Assembly: GCA_001281695.1 (NCBI GenBank)
Contig: LJIE01000001.1
Span: 3,743,521 to 3,807,520, forward strand
Direction: 5' to 3'
DNA from: a bacterium 336/3
GTDB taxonomy: Bacteria > Bacteroidota > Bacteroidia > Cytophagales > Thermonemataceae
DNA length: 64,000 nucleotides
Shown: piece after piece, positions 51,736 through 60,440 of the stretch
How the letters are laid out: the number at the start of each line of letters is the position of its first letter
Numbering within the stretch: the first letter of the stretch is position 1
Made by a program: the position numbers and the translations under genes
Notes under the pieces: model-generated
Seen by the model: only the letters and a program-made list of their open reading frames with translations
Database searches by the model: none
What the model was told of the DNA's origin: nothing

Positions 51736-51755
51736 AATACGCCGAAAAGCGTATT
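51736..51755 (+). other. Hairpin in the divergent spacer
   Basis: AATACGC / GCGTATT with a 6-base loop (CGAAAA), between the hypothetical gene (minus) and the CHAT gene (plus). Purpose unknown; could be part of a structured leader of the CHAT gene. Confidence 0.3.
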
Positions 51756-51800
51756 GAAGAAATCTCTTTTTTTTAGTTTCTTACAGAAAAAACCAAAACC

Positions 51801-54800
51801 ATGAAATTATTATATTTTTTAAGAACTGGATTATTGACTTTGGTCTTTAGTTTATACACCCTATCTCTTTTTGCTCAGGAAACAGAAGAGAAACTTTTTT
51901 TATTTCGTATAAACGAAGTAAATGGATGTTCTAATGGTGTTTGCCAAGGATCTATTCAAGGTGGGCAAGATATTGGTATTACAAAACTTCTTTCAGGGAT
52001 AGTTATAGCCAAATCAACCAAAGAAAACCCAAGTCATGAGGGTATCATTAGTGAAAAAGCAACCATTTCACAAGAAGGCGATTCACAGACTTATATACAA
52101 ATCCCTGTAAAAACAGGGCAAACAGTACTTGTGGGAGATGTTTTTGCTTGTAAACTTTCTGTCCCTAAAAATACAAAAAGAAATGTTTTTTTTAGTTTAG
52201 CTCAAAATGGTATTTTCTTCCAGTCAGTATATGACAAGAATTATGTTACTTATTATGATGCTATTTATGCACTTACACCTGCTAAAGAGAAGATTGTCAT
52301 AGATAGTATGGTGGCTGATATAAAGTTTGTAGGAAATTTCTATCAAAAAGATAAAGCAGGTTTTCCAACTATCAAAGAAGGAAAGCATATAGGTAAAAAT
52401 GTATTAGATGCCATGTTGCTTGCAACCCCTGCTGATGTATATGGCTTTTTCAAATTTGTTGAAGTTAGCAGTAAGCCTTACTTAGCAACCAATTGGAAAA
52501 TTTCTGAAACTTATGCTACATGGTTGATGAATGGAAGTAATATTCCACTGAGCGAAGATGAAATCAAAAAACAATTACTTGGTGCTACTTCTGAAGAGCA
52601 AATCAAGAGTATTGTGACAAAAAACAACAATATTTCTAAAGAGTTTTTAGAAAATTTAGATACAGAAGCAGATAATTTAAATAGTAACAGAAAATTTGCA
52701 GAAGCCCATAAATTGGCTGATATTCTGATTGTTGTTTCTAAACTCAAACAATATAACTCTGTGCTTGCAGAGGCATATTGGACAAAAGCAGGTATCGCCA
52801 GCAATGAATATAAATGGGAAGATGTGGCTTCTTATTATGAAAAAGCCTCTCAAACATATCTTTTAGATGAAAACCCTTTGATGGCATCTCTTTCTTTAAA
52901 CAATCTGGGAGATGCTTACAATGAGCTAGGCAGGTATGAACAAGCTGAAAAAATACTTTTAAGAGCTTACAAGATTCAACAAGAATATTTGCCTAAAATC
53001 AAAGAAAAGGTTTCTTTGGTGGCTACTTTACAGCCTTATGTAGGACTTACTGTACGCAATTTAGGGGATAGTTATTTTTCTATGGGCAAGTACAAAGATG
53101 CCATAAATGCTTATCAAGTAGCTATAAGTTATTTTGATAAAGTTGCAGCATCCGACCAAAAAAATTTAGGTAGAAAAGCCAATACTCTTTCTCGAATTGC
53201 TAAAACTTACAATAAACTTGGTGAAACAGACAAACGAAAACAAACACTCCAAGATGCCATTAAAATTGGAGAACAACTTGAAAACAAAACTTTTTTAGCA
53301 GAAGTATATAAAACCTCTGCCAGCATGTATTACGATAACAAAGAATATGCTGATGCGAAAAATCATTACCAAAAAGCTTATGAAGCTTATCAAAAACTGG
53401 GTAACAGAAGTGAACAAATTTATGCTTTAGCCAATGTTGCAAACCTGACTGTTCTTTTAGAAAATGATTTTGCAAAGGCAGAAACACTTTTTAATCAGGC
53501 TCTTAAACTTGCCCAAGAAGACAAAGATGATAACGCTATTGCTTACTGTTATCGTAGAATTGGAGATTTACAACTCAACAAAGGAAATACCCAAAAAGCT
53601 CAAGAGTATTTTGAGAATGCCCTTAAAATATCTCAAAAAATGCAAGATAAAGGCTTAGAAACCAGTAGCTTGCTTTCTTTAGGACATATCAATGCTACAA
53701 GAGGAAACTTCCCTAAGTCCAGAGAACTTTATGAAATGGCTCTCAAAACATCTCAAGAAACCAATGACAAAGGCAGTGAAATTTCAGCTCTTTCTGGCTT
53801 GGGTTGGCTCAATTTAGTTAGTGGTAATTATCCCAAAGCCCAAGAAATGTATGATAAAGGCTTAGAATTAAGTAAGAAAACAGACAATATTTGGGGAATT
53901 GCAAGTTTGTATGGTGATATGGCAAATTTGGCTATCAGTATAGGAGACTACAAAAAAGCTGAATGGCTCACAAAGCAGAGCGATAGTATTTATAAAAAAC
54001 TTGATTCTAAAGAATCGTTGATAAACAATCAAATGATTAGCGGTCGTTTGGCTTATTTTCAAGGAAATTATGAAAAGTCTCTGAAAGATTTTCAGGAGGC
54101 TTCCGAAGCTATGAAAAAAATCATGCTTTATAACGAGAATCTATGCATTGCATTAGGCAATCAGGCAGATGTACTCTATCAGTTCAAACGCTACCAAGAA
54201 GCAGAGAAAAAAGCTCAAGAAGCTTATGAAATGGCTGTAAAAATAAAATCGGAACGCCCTAAAGCCTCTGCATTACGTTTGTATGGTATTGCTCTCTTGG
54301 GACAGAAAAAATACCCTGAATCTGAGAAAAAACTTCTCGAAGCTTATAATTTATCTAAAACCTTAAACCTAACAGACCAACTGATTGCCAATAAAAATTA
54401 TTTGAGCGAATTGTATTTCCAAACCAAACAAATAACTAAAGCAGAGCAATCTGGTAATGAAGTAATTACTTTATCTCAAAAAATTGGTTATGATTTATAC
54501 ATTTGGGAAACCTACTACCGATTCGGGTTAATGTATAGAGAGAAGAAAGACCTTGAAAAGAGTAAAGAGTATCTCAAAAAGTCTGTTGAAGTACTTGAAA
54601 AAATGCGTAATAGTGTAACGGGAGGAGAAGAAGCTAAAAAATTATTCTCTAACAACGAAGGCAAGCTAAAAGTATATGGTACACTCATTGATGTACTTTT
54701 TGAGAAAAACGATATTGAAGAAGCTCTTTCTTTCATGCAACAGTACAACCTTGCTGAAATGCAAAATAAATTCAAGAATTTAGAAATCCAGTATCAAGAC

Positions 54801-56120
54801 AAGAAAAAACAAGCCAACACAGAGCGTAGTAAAGAAATTAAGACAGATTTATTAGCAAAAAAACAAGAACTACAAGAACAGTTTCAAAAAGCAGAAAAAG
54901 AGCAAGACAAACAGAAAATTGAGAGTTTGAAAAAAGTAATTTCTGTAAAAGAAGAAGAATATTTGAATTTTGTCTATGGAGAGTCCGCTCTCAATAGCTA
55001 CCAAAAACAATTAGCCAATTTGCGTAAAAAGAAAAAAGATATTCCTGCAAATATGGCTGTGATTTCGTATTTCATGGGTACTCAGGACTTGTATATCATT
55101 GTAGCTACTCAAAATAATATTTCGGGTAAGAAGGTAAAAGTAAAAAAATCTGATTTGGATGATATTGTAACAGCTATCAGAAATAGTATTATCGTAAAAA
55201 AACAAGGTGTCAGAGGAAACCCCTTGGATTTGAGTCAAGAAGAAGCTCGCAGACAAGAGCCTTCCAAAGACACTCTGCAAAAAGTATTTTTCAATCAGGT
55301 GGCAGAAAAAGCTTATATGCTTTTGATAAATCCTGTTCATAACGAGATCAAAGACAAGCAAGTTTTGGCAATTATACCCAGTGGGCAGTTGTATGTACTT
55401 CCTTTCCAGATGATTGGCAAAACCCTGAAAGATGGAACTTTCAGCCCTCTTATTGAGCAATATGGGATTTTCTATACCAACTTAGGAGATATTTTTGATA
55501 ATCTTGAACAAGAAAACACCTCCAAAGATTTGAAAATTGTAGCTTTTGGCAATCCTGATAATTCTTTGCCCAATGCCGAAAAAGAAGTAAAAAGCATCAA
55601 GGTTTTATATCCACAAACACAAGTTTTCTTAAAAAATGATGCCACAGAAGATAAAATAAAAACTTTGGATAATAATTTTAGTATCTTACACTTTGCAACA
55701 CATGGCGTTTTAGATTATGACGACCCTCGTAATTCGTATCTCATTATGGCAAAACAAGGTAGTGCAGACGGAAAATTTGAAATCAAAGAACTTTTTGGAA
55801 GTCCTCTGATGGAACATCTAAATTTGGTTGTACTTTCAGCTTGTAAAACAGCCGTTATTGACTCAAAAGCAGAACACCACAACGACCCTGTCAGTCCTGC
55901 CAGTGCATTTATCAATCAGGGTGTAAAATCTGTAGTAGCTACTATGTGGAATGTGGATGATGATGCTACTTCTATTTTAATGGAAAATTTTTATAAAAAC
56001 CTAAAAACCATGCCTCTTACAGATGCTTTACGTAAAGCACAAGTAGATTTAAGTAAAAACCCTAAATTTAGCTCTCCTTATTATTGGGCTCCATTTGTAC
56101 TCATTGGTAACTGGAAATAA
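51801..56120 (+). CDS. Secreted TPR-CHAT protein (caspase-like)
   Basis: A 1439-residue exported protein (signal peptide ending SLFAQ). An N-terminal domain of about 250 residues precedes at least ten tetratricopeptide repeats (about residues 300-980, e.g. GRYEQAEKILLRAYKIQQEY and NTQKAQEYFENALKISQKMQ), then a coiled coil rich in Lys and Glu, and a CHAT domain. The CHAT catalytic dyad is His1301 in ILHFATHGVLDYD and Cys1348 in LVVLSACKTAV. CHAT proteins are caspase-like peptidases or scaffolds. It is followed by a WG-repeat gene. Confidence 0.85.
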   Translation: MKLLYFLRTGLLTLVFSLYTLSLFAQETEEKLFLFRINEVNGCSNGVCQGSIQGGQDIGITKLLSGIVIAKSTKENPSHEGIISEKATISQEGDSQTYIQIPVKTGQTVLVGDVFACKLSVPKNTKRNVFFSLAQNGIFFQSVYDKNYVTYYDAIYALTPAKEKIVIDSMVADIKFVGNFYQKDKAGFPTIKEGKHIGKNVLDAMLLATPADVYGFFKFVEVSSKPYLATNWKISETYATWLMNGSNIPLSEDEIKKQLLGATSEEQIKSIVTKNNNISKEFLENLDTEADNLNSNRKFAEAHKLADILIVVSKLKQYNSVLAEAYWTKAGIASNEYKWEDVASYYEKASQTYLLDENPLMASLSLNNLGDAYNELGRYEQAEKILLRAYKIQQEYLPKIKEKVSLVATLQPYVGLTVRNLGDSYFSMGKYKDAINAYQVAISYFDKVAASDQKNLGRKANTLSRIAKTYNKLGETDKRKQTLQDAIKIGEQLENKTFLAEVYKTSASMYYDNKEYADAKNHYQKAYEAYQKLGNRSEQIYALANVANLTVLLENDFAKAETLFNQALKLAQEDKDDNAIAYCYRRIGDLQLNKGNTQKAQEYFENALKISQKMQDKGLETSSLLSLGHINATRGNFPKSRELYEMALKTSQETNDKGSEISALSGLGWLNLVSGNYPKAQEMYDKGLELSKKTDNIWGIASLYGDMANLAISIGDYKKAEWLTKQSDSIYKKLDSKESLINNQMISGRLAYFQGNYEKSLKDFQEASEAMKKIMLYNENLCIALGNQADVLYQFKRYQEAEKKAQEAYEMAVKIKSERPKASALRLYGIALLGQKKYPESEKKLLEAYNLSKTLNLTDQLIANKNYLSELYFQTKQITKAEQSGNEVITLSQKIGYDLYIWETYYRFGLMYREKKDLEKSKEYLKKSVEVLEKMRNSVTGGEEAKKLFSNNEGKLKVYGTLIDVLFEKNDIEEALSFMQQYNLAEMQNKFKNLEIQYQDKKKQANTERSKEIKTDLLAKKQELQEQFQKAEKEQDKQKIESLKKVISVKEEEYLNFVYGESALNSYQKQLANLRKKKKDIPANMAVISYFMGTQDLYIIVATQNNISGKKVKVKKSDLDDIVTAIRNSIIVKKQGVRGNPLDLSQEEARRQEPSKDTLQKVFFNQVAEKAYMLLINPVHNEIKDKQVLAIIPSGQLYVLPFQMIGKTLKDGTFSPLIEQYGIFYTNLGDIFDNLEQENTSKDLKIVAFGNPDNSLPNAEKEVKSIKVLYPQTQVFLKNDATEDKIKTLDNNFSILHFATHGVLDYDDPRNSYLIMAKQGSADGKFEIKELFGSPLMEHLNLVVLSACKTAVIDSKAEHHNDPVSPASAFINQGVKSVVATMWNVDDDATSILMENFYKNLKTMPLTDALRKAQVDLSKNPKFSSPYYWAPFVLIGNWK

Positions 56121-56145
56121 GAAAAATCTAACTACAAATTATTTT

Positions 56146-58731
56146 ATGAAAAAAATGGTATTTCTACAGTGTTTGTTGATAGTTTTCATCAACATTGTTT
56201 TTGCTCAAAATCGTCTTATTCGTTTTCAAGAAAAAGGAAAATGGGGCTTATATGATGAAAATAGTAGCAAAGCTGTTTTAGGAGCCAAATATGATAGAAT
56301 ACTACCTATCAAAAGTGGTTTTATTGCCTATGATTATGGTGAAAATGAAGGCAGAAATTTTTGGATAGACTCTAAGGGAAAGGAATATCTTAATCTTTGG
56401 GTAAAAGGAACAGATTTTTATGATGGTTTACTACTCTGTGAAAATACAGAAAGGAACAATGAAACAACCTACATCAATGAAAAAGGAGATGCTGTAATTA
56501 CTGGTTATTACGACCAAGCTACAGACTTTTCAGAAGGTGTTGCATTAGTTTCTACTGGTGGCAACACAATGGGAGGCTATGACGATAGTAAAGCCAATGT
56601 CTTTTTTATTGATACAAAAGGAAATACTGTTTTTTCAAATGTTATACAGAAATCGAAAATTAAAATCTCTTTCGATCAAAAGTCAAAGTTTGTAAACGGT
56701 AGAGTTTTTCTAAATGCTAATAGTCAGGATAGCTATTACATTTTAGATAAAAAAGGAAAAATTTTAAATATTCAGAATATTATCAAAAAACATGATAAAT
56801 CTCTTAAAAACGAACAAAAAGGTCTTTTTTACATCAATCCAATCGATTTTGATTTGTATGATGGAGGCTTATTAGTTGCTAAAACTTTCAATCAATCAGA
56901 AGAACTTAAATTGTTGATGTTTGATGAAAAGTATAATGTCTTATTTCCAAAAGAACATATTGTTTCAGCAAGTAACCTACTCAATGGAAAAAGATTGCTT
57001 GTGATGCTTGGTCAATCAAGAAAATTCTCCGAATATTCAGACCCTATTCAATATTATAAATACGTATTGATCAATGAAAAGAATAAGGTAATCAAAGAAA
57101 TAATCAATTTGAGTGGTACAAGCTTTGTTTTATATCAATTCCCTGATAATAAAGTGCTTGCTTATTCTAATGAGGACAATCAAGTTTATTTATTAGACGA
57201 AAAATTAAATATCATCTTTAATCAAAAATCAGAATTTGATCAACAAAAAGTTGTTATCACACTTTCCAATACCAAAGAAACGTATGTAATGCCTTTGATA
57301 GAAAGAAAAACATCTTGGGATAGAGAACCTTATGGTGGTGGAGAAATAGATGCTTTCAAATTGCCTAATGATGTAGAAAAAATATTGAGTTGCAATGCAT
57401 TTACTCAAACATTAGATTCTGAAGGTTATGCAAAAGATTCTGTTTTGAAAAGAGATGTAGATTGTGGTAATATAACTACTTGTACAGACTGTATCATATT
57501 ATTTAAGAAAAATGGAAAAATAGGAGCTTTTGACCACACAGGAAAAATTATCATTCCTGCTGAATATGATGATTTTTTTGATAATTTTAAAGAGAACAAC
57601 AGAGCTATTGCTAAGAAAAATGGAAAATGGGGAGAAATTTCAAGAAATAATACCATTGTAGCACCTTTTAAAATTGAAGATTTTAACCTTACAGAATATG
57701 TGCCATTTACCAAAATTGATGGAAAATGGGGAGTTGATGGGCTTTTGCCTCATGAGTATGATGAATGTCCACAAACTGTTGAGGCGAAAGTTTCTGAAAA
57801 TACTTTTTTAGGTACCTATATTACAAAGAAAAATGGTAAATATGGTTTGATAGATGTCATCAAGTCTGATAGAACTGTTCTTTCTAATATTTTACCTTAT
57901 GAATACGATAAAATAGATTATAATATTCGTCATCAGGAAGGTCTTGCAGAGAAAAATGGTAAAAAATATTATTTCAATGCAAAAGGCATTAATGTTCCAT
58001 TTGAGTACAACTCTTATAAAAAAACCTATTTCAAAGGAGAGTATGATACACATCTGATTGTTATAAAAAATAACAATCAAGGCATTTTACGATTATCAGA
58101 TAACAAATTAGTAATCCCTTGCGAGTATGAACAAGTGGAGATTGCCTACTATAAAAGTGATTATGCTTATGTCAAGAAAAATGGAAAATATGGTATCATA
58201 AGTCTCGAAAATAAAATACTTGTACCTTGTGAGTTTGATTATGTAAAGAATGAGTACTCGGAAAAAGGAGCATTTTTTATTGTAGAAAAAAATAAAAAAC
58301 AAGGATTGATGTCTGCCAACAAGTATCTCATTCCCTTAAATTATGATGAGTTAGGTAGATTTTATAACGATCCAGCTATTCCTGTTGGTGTAAAAAAAGG
58401 TAATAAATGGGGGTTTGTAGATAAACAATTCAAGCAGATTCTCCCTTTTGAGTACGAAGAGGATGCTGAAGGAATAGTTTCTGGTTTTGAGATGAATACC
58501 ATTCTTTCTCCCAAAAAAGATTTTTCTACAGCTATTCTCAGAAAAAATGGAAAATATGGCATTGTAGATAGTAAAGGAAAAATTTTGATTCCTTTTGAGT
58601 ATGATAGTATAGATAGATTATGGTTTTCGGATGCTGATAGCACCAAACCGATTTTCAGTTTGCTTAAAAATGCCAATAGTAAAAGTGTTGAGGTTTATTG
58701 GGATGGCAAAAAACTCATTACAAAATCCTAA
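56146..58731 (+). CDS. WG-repeat protein 2
   Basis: An 861-residue exported protein (signal peptide ending IVFAQN) with many WG-type repeats, such as EKGKWGLYDENSSKAVLGAK, RKNGKYGIVDSKGKILIPF, GNKWGFVDKQFKQILPFEY and KKNGKYGIISLENKILVP. The spacing of about 20-40 residues per repeat is regular. It probably forms an extended surface or periplasmic scaffold. The ATG at 56146 lies 26 bases after the CHAT stop; an upstream start overlaps it. A small secreted protein follows. Confidence 0.8.
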   Translation: MKKMVFLQCLLIVFINIVFAQNRLIRFQEKGKWGLYDENSSKAVLGAKYDRILPIKSGFIAYDYGENEGRNFWIDSKGKEYLNLWVKGTDFYDGLLLCENTERNNETTYINEKGDAVITGYYDQATDFSEGVALVSTGGNTMGGYDDSKANVFFIDTKGNTVFSNVIQKSKIKISFDQKSKFVNGRVFLNANSQDSYYILDKKGKILNIQNIIKKHDKSLKNEQKGLFYINPIDFDLYDGGLLVAKTFNQSEELKLLMFDEKYNVLFPKEHIVSASNLLNGKRLLVMLGQSRKFSEYSDPIQYYKYVLINEKNKVIKEIINLSGTSFVLYQFPDNKVLAYSNEDNQVYLLDEKLNIIFNQKSEFDQQKVVITLSNTKETYVMPLIERKTSWDREPYGGGEIDAFKLPNDVEKILSCNAFTQTLDSEGYAKDSVLKRDVDCGNITTCTDCIILFKKNGKIGAFDHTGKIIIPAEYDDFFDNFKENNRAIAKKNGKWGEISRNNTIVAPFKIEDFNLTEYVPFTKIDGKWGVDGLLPHEYDECPQTVEAKVSENTFLGTYITKKNGKYGLIDVIKSDRTVLSNILPYEYDKIDYNIRHQEGLAEKNGKKYYFNAKGINVPFEYNSYKKTYFKGEYDTHLIVIKNNNQGILRLSDNKLVIPCEYEQVEIAYYKSDYAYVKKNGKYGIISLENKILVPCEFDYVKNEYSEKGAFFIVEKNKKQGLMSANKYLIPLNYDELGRFYNDPAIPVGVKKGNKWGFVDKQFKQILPFEYEEDAEGIVSGFEMNTILSPKKDFSTAILRKNGKYGIVDSKGKILIPFEYDSIDRLWFSDADSTKPIFSLLKNANSKSVEVYWDGKKLITKS

Positions 58732-58750
58732 CTAGATCAAATTAACCATT

Positions 58751-59185
58751 ATGAAAACTTTATTTATCATTATTCTATCAGTATTTGGCTTAAATGCTAT
58801 TGCTCAAAACAAGGCAAGTGGATTTTACAGAGGTATCATTACTCAAAATGCAGGTGGTTTGGCTACAGAGTATGTGATGGAACTAAATATTACTTTCAAA
58901 TCGCAAGGTGAAATCATTGGAACATCTTTTTTTAAACTTCTAGATAGTGAAGATGTTTTTGTGAAATACTCTTTTATAGGTACTTTAGAAGGTGATAAAG
59001 TTACCATCTATGAAAAATCTATTGATGAAGAACAAAATAGAGAAGGTTATTATTTCTGCCTCAAAAAAATGAATATGGAACTCATCAGGAGAGGCTATGA
59101 ATATTTCATGGAAGGTTCGTGGTCTTCCTCCAATTGTCCTGATGCTCAAGGCTTCATTAAAATAAAAAAAGAAGAAATATTTTAA
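58751..59185 (+). CDS. Hypothetical secreted protein
   Basis: A 144-residue exported protein (signal peptide ending NAIAQN) with a predicted beta-rich domain (SGFYRGIITQNAGGLATEYV, MELNITFKSQGEIIGTSFFK). It contains two cysteines, in YYFCLKKMN and SSSNCPD. No family recognised. It follows the WG-repeat gene by 19 bases and so belongs to the CHAT/WG transcript. Confidence 0.6.
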   Translation: MKTLFIIILSVFGLNAIAQNKASGFYRGIITQNAGGLATEYVMELNITFKSQGEIIGTSFFKLLDSEDVFVKYSFIGTLEGDKVTIYEKSIDEEQNREGYYFCLKKMNMELIRRGYEYFMEGSWSSSNCPDAQGFIKIKKEEIF

Positions 59186-59206
59186 TTCATTAAGATTAAG
59201 ACATAC

Positions 59207-59677
59207 TCATACAGATAGTTGCTTTCTCATAATAGCTATATTCTTTTCGTTTATAATCATATTCTCAAGAGTGTGCCATCCCAAACGTTTATATAAACTT
59301 TCTGCTGTATGAGTGAATAAATATAACTCACTTATATTTCTTTTTAAGGCTTCTCTCTCAATAAAATCACATAATATAGCTCCATATCCTTTACCTCTTT
59401 CAGAAGGAATCGTATAAACCAAAGCCAACCAATATGGATATATTTTAAAATTTGGCTCTTTATCTAATAAGGAAACATGACTATAAATACCTCCTGTGGC
59501 AATAGGCTCATCATTCCGTTTCATTAAAACTTGAAAATATTGAGCATGATTTGTGAGTTCATTTAACTGATTGATTGTTTTTTCTCGTTTAATATTCCAC
59601 TCATAAAAATACCAGTCTGATATTAATGATATCTCTTGGTTACCATGTTTTATTACTTCAAAATAAATTTTCTCCAT
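59207..59677 (-). CDS. GNAT-family N-acetyltransferase
   Basis: A 156-residue acetyltransferase. The acetyl-CoA motif is in PSERGKGYGAILCDFIE, preceded by GGIYSHVS and followed by LYLFTHTAESLYKRLGWHTL, the usual GNAT order. The substrate is not predictable. The neighbouring PaiB-like gene is on the same strand, 18 bases upstream, as in a pai-like pair (PaiA is a GNAT). Confidence 0.85.
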   Translation of the reverse strand: MEKIYFEVIKHGNQEISLISDWYFYEWNIKREKTINQLNELTNHAQYFQVLMKRNDEPIATGGIYSHVSLLDKEPNFKIYPYWLALVYTIPSERGKGYGAILCDFIEREALKRNISELYLFTHTAESLYKRLGWHTLENMIINEKNIAIMRKQLSV

Positions 59678-59695
59678 AAGTTTTCATCAATCATT

Positions 59696-60304
59696 TTATT
59701 TATTCTTTTTCATAAGCTCTGAAATTTCTTGTTCGTGAGTGTATTTACTTTTAGATAATGCTTCTATGATATTTTGTTGTTCTTTTTCTGTTTTATTTTG
59801 GCTTAATTTTTTCTTGCCTTGAATATCTGTAATCTTTATCTCAAAAGCTACAATGCCTTTCAACATATTACTTTTATATTCTTCTGGAAGGCTATCCCAC
59901 TGTTTTTGATAGACTGGTTCGAAGTTTTGAATAGTTTTTTCTAAAATCTCCAAAGTTTTTTCTTTAGTTTCTCTTATTTGTACATTTCCATATACATGAA
60001 CAGCCATATAGTTCCAAGTTGGAACGTTTAGCTCTTTTTCGTAATGTGTAGGTGATATATAAGCATGAGGTTCACTAAAAATGATTAAAACATTGCTCTG
60101 TTCTATATTTTTCCATTGTGGATTTGCTCTTGCAAAATGAGATGCTAAGATTAATTCATGATTGTTTTCAGAAACTAAAAATGGCAAATGTGTAGCAATA
60201 GGGATATTTTCAACTATCGAAATAATAGTTCCAAAACTATATTTCTTGATAAACTCTATTTTTTCTTCTTGTTCTGTAATCTGATAAAGTTTGGGTATAT
60301 ACAT
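59696..60304 (-). CDS. PaiB-like FMN-binding protein
   Basis: A 202-residue protein of the FMN-binding negative regulator (PaiB) family: THLPFLVSENNHELILASHF, HFARANPQWKNIEQ, SPTHYEKELNVPTWNYMAVH and VYGNVQIRE match the family. PaiB with the GNAT PaiA affects protease and sporulation genes in Bacillus; here the pair is with a GNAT gene. FMN binding is inferred from the split-barrel pattern. Confidence 0.85.
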   Translation of the reverse strand: MYIPKLYQITEQEEKIEFIKKYSFGTIISIVENIPIATHLPFLVSENNHELILASHFARANPQWKNIEQSNVLIIFSEPHAYISPTHYEKELNVPTWNYMAVHVYGNVQIRETKEKTLEILEKTIQNFEPVYQKQWDSLPEEYKSNMLKGIVAFEIKITDIQGKKKLSQNKTEKEQQNIIEALSKSKYTHEQEISELMKKNK

Positions 60305-60387
60305 AAATACTAGGTTTAGATAGTTTTATATAATAACCTTCTATAAGTCATTTATATTTTAGCTTTCTTTCTTTTTTTATAAAAAAT

Positions 60388-60418
60388 AAAAGCCTATCTG
60401 AAAATTCAAATAGGCTTT
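60388..60418. terminator. Bidirectional terminator
   Basis: AAAAGCCTAT / ATAGGCTTTT, a 10-base-pair stem with an 11- to 12-base loop, between the T9SS-protein stop (60441) and the start side of the PaiB-like gene. On the minus strand it follows the T9SS gene. Confidence 0.8.
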
Positions 60419-60440
60419 TGAGTAAGAGAGCTTCTATATT

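Noticed and set aside
51736-51755. A terminator before the CHAT gene
   Set aside because: It lies in a divergent spacer where no gene ends, so it was listed only as a hairpin of unknown purpose.
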